Below are positions 62,838 to 64,000 of a stretch of DNA of 64,000 bases, one piece after another (position 1 is the first letter of the stretch; each line of letters opens with the position of its first letter). Under the pieces are notes generated by a model. It did no database searches. It saw only the letters and a list, made by a program, of their open reading frames with translations, and was not told the origin of the DNA. The translations under genes were made by a program, and so were the position numbers. Source of the DNA: Bradyrhizobium forestalis (GTDB taxonomy: Bacteria > Pseudomonadota > Alphaproteobacteria > Rhizobiales > Xanthobacteraceae); assembly GCF_002795245.1 (NCBI RefSeq), contig NZ_PGVG01000011.1, forward strand, positions 124,001 through 188,000, read 5' to 3'.

Positions 62838-64000
62838 TGCCCCCTCCAAACCCGGCGGTGCAGCGGATTGAAGCCGATGCGGTAGACCAGCTCGGCGGGA
62901 CGCTCGATGTCCCAGATCGCAAGGTCGCACCATTTGCCGGCCTCCAATGTGCCGGTCTCATTCAGTAGGCCGAGCGCCCGCGCGCCTTCACGGGTGATGC
63001 CGGCAAGGCACTCGGCCACATTCATCCGGAACAGCGTCGCGCCCATGTTCATCGCGAGCAGCAGCGAGGTCAGTGGCGAGCTGCCGGGATTGCAGTCGGT
63101 CGCCAGCGCCACGGGAACGCCATGCTTGCGGAGCGTCTCGACCGGCGGCTTCTGCGTCTCGCGAATGAAATAGAACGCACCGGGCAGCAGCACCGCCACC
63201 GTTCCGGCCTTCGCCATCGCGGCGGCGCCGGCTTCGTCGGTATGCTCCAAATGATCGGCCGAGAGCGCGGAGAATTTTGCGGCAAGCGCAGCACCGCCGA
63301 GGTTCGACAGCTGGTCGGCATGCAGCTTCACCGGCAGGCCAAGCCCCCTCGCCGCCTCGAACACTCGCGCCGTCTGCTCACCGGAAAATGCGATCCCTTC
63401 CATGAAGGCATCGACGGCATCGGCAAGTCCAGCCTTGGCGACCGCGGGCAGCATTTCCTTGCAGACGAGGTCGATGTAACGATCCTTGTCGCCATCGGCC
63501 TCCACCGGCAATGCATGTGCGCCAAGGAAGGATGTGCGGATCGCGACCGGACGCTGACGGCCAAGGCTGCGTGCAGCGGAGAGCTGCCGCATCTCGGTCT
63601 CGGTATCGAGGCCGTAGCCAGACTTGATCTCGACCGTGGTCGCGCCCTCGCCGATCAACGCATCGAGCCGCGGCAGCGCGCTTGCGACGAGCTCGGCTTC
63701 ACTCGCCTTGCGCGTCGCCGCCACCGTCGAGACGATGCCGCCGCCGGCGCGCGCGATCTCCTCATAGCTTGCGCCCTTCAGGCGCAGCTCGAATTCATGC
63801 GCGCGGTTGCCGCCATAGACGAGATGGGTGTGGCAGTCGATGAGGCCCGGCGTGATCCAGCGCCCCTCGCAATCGATCCGATCGATCGCATCGGCATCAA
63901 CGGGAAAATCCGCCCGCGCGCCCGCATAGGCGACGCGGCCCCCGCGCGCGGCGATGATTCCGTTCTCGATCTCGCCGAGGTCGGGACGGTCGGGCCGCAT
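62834..64000 (-). CDS. hutI: Imidazolonepropionase, partial at the 5' end
   Basis: The visible 388 residues cover nearly the whole amidohydrolase. Metal ligands are H57-x-H59 ([11 protein letters not shown]), further motifs are [17 protein letters not shown] and [15 protein letters not shown]. The enzyme hydrolyses imidazolonepropionate to formiminoglutamate. Family members are about 400 residues long, so some 15-20 N-terminal residues lie past the window edge, and the Met at 64000 is probably internal. Confidence 0.93.
   Translation of the reverse strand: MRPDRPDLGEIENGIIAARGGRVAYAGARADFPVDADAIDRIDCEGRWITPGLIDCHTHLVYGGNRAHEFELRLKGASYEEIARAGGGIVSTVAATRKASEAELVASALPRLDALIGEGATTVEIKSGYGLDTETEMRQLSAARSLGRQRPVAIRTSFLGAHALPVEADGDKDRYIDLVCKEMLPAVAKAGLADAVDAFMEGIAFSGEQTARVFEAARGLGLPVKLHADQLSNLGGAALAAKFSALSADHLEHTDEAGAAAMAKAGTVAVLLPGAFYFIRETQKPPVETLRKHGVPVALATDCNPGSSPLTSLLLAMNMGATLFRMNVAECLAGITREGARALGLLNETGTLEAGKWCDLAIWDIERPAELVYRIGFNPLHRRVWRGQ

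Noticed and set aside
1..64000. tRNA, rRNA, CRISPR array, phage or transposase genes
   Set aside because: Looked for on both strands; no convincing candidate was found by eye.

Overview
The window is about 64 kb of high-GC alphaproteobacterial chromosome, most likely from Bradyrhizobium or a close relative. The gene set, the protein sequences, the intergenic palindromes (including an AGCATGATC-type repeat at 6453-6499) and the GTG/TTG starts after strong Shine-Dalgarno sequences all fit. No rRNA, tRNA, CRISPR array, prophage or intact insertion sequence was seen.

The centre, about 3.8-42.5 kb, is a lanthanide- and PQQ-dependent alcohol/C1 oxidation island. It holds: a TonB-dependent receptor (3835-6294); a divergent histidine kinase/response regulator pair of the MoxY/FlhSR type; S-formylglutathione hydrolase (8766); an ABC transporter locus resembling the Methylobacterium lut lanthanide-uptake genes (10420-15041); the 'quinoprotein relay' accessory genes (CXXCW-type protein, MoxJ-like binding protein, zinc metallohydrolase, fused SoxYZ carrier; 15752-19110); a second ABC transporter of the nitrate/sulfonate type (19756-22193); and several small exported proteins. 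At 23.7-26.1 kb there is an outer-membrane barrel, a 26-codon pqqA gene and a four-EF-hand protein with the features of lanmodulin.

Three PQQ dehydrogenases follow (26408, 32157 = XoxF, 41704 on the minus strand). All three carry the extra Asp two residues after the catalytic Asp that marks lanthanide-type enzymes. Each has a different likely electron acceptor next to it: a small cytochrome c plus MoxJ-like protein, a cytochrome c553i/XoxG, and a Tat-exported Rieske protein. XoxF is followed by glutathione-dependent formaldehyde dehydrogenase and Gfa. With FghA these form a complete methanol to formaldehyde to formate route. A Tat-exported molybdenum hydroxylase (36961-39727) may oxidise aldehydes in the periplasm.

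The flanks are different. At 0-3.8 kb are an AraC regulator, an NDH-2-like flavoprotein and a metallo-hydrolase. At 42.7-50.3 kb is a mixed region: group III truncated haemoglobin, 3-hydroxybutyryl-CoA dehydrogenase, convergent overlapping tungstate-transport genes, an acidic low-complexity protein, a truncated TonB receptor and a GGDEF/EAL protein. At 50.3-58.7 kb one minus-strand operon joins a three-subunit molybdenum hydroxylase to a complete branched-chain-type ABC transporter, with a divergent TetR gene and palindromic operator candidates. At 59.6-64 kb is the histidine-utilisation cluster hutI(partial)-hutH-hutU.

The most interesting part is the co-location of a lanmodulin homologue, pqqA, three Asp-type PQQ dehydrogenases, a lut-like transporter and the uncharacterised SoxYZ/metallohydrolase relay. 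It looks like a complete lanthanide acquisition and use system in a soil or symbiotic bacterium. All functions are read from sequence only.
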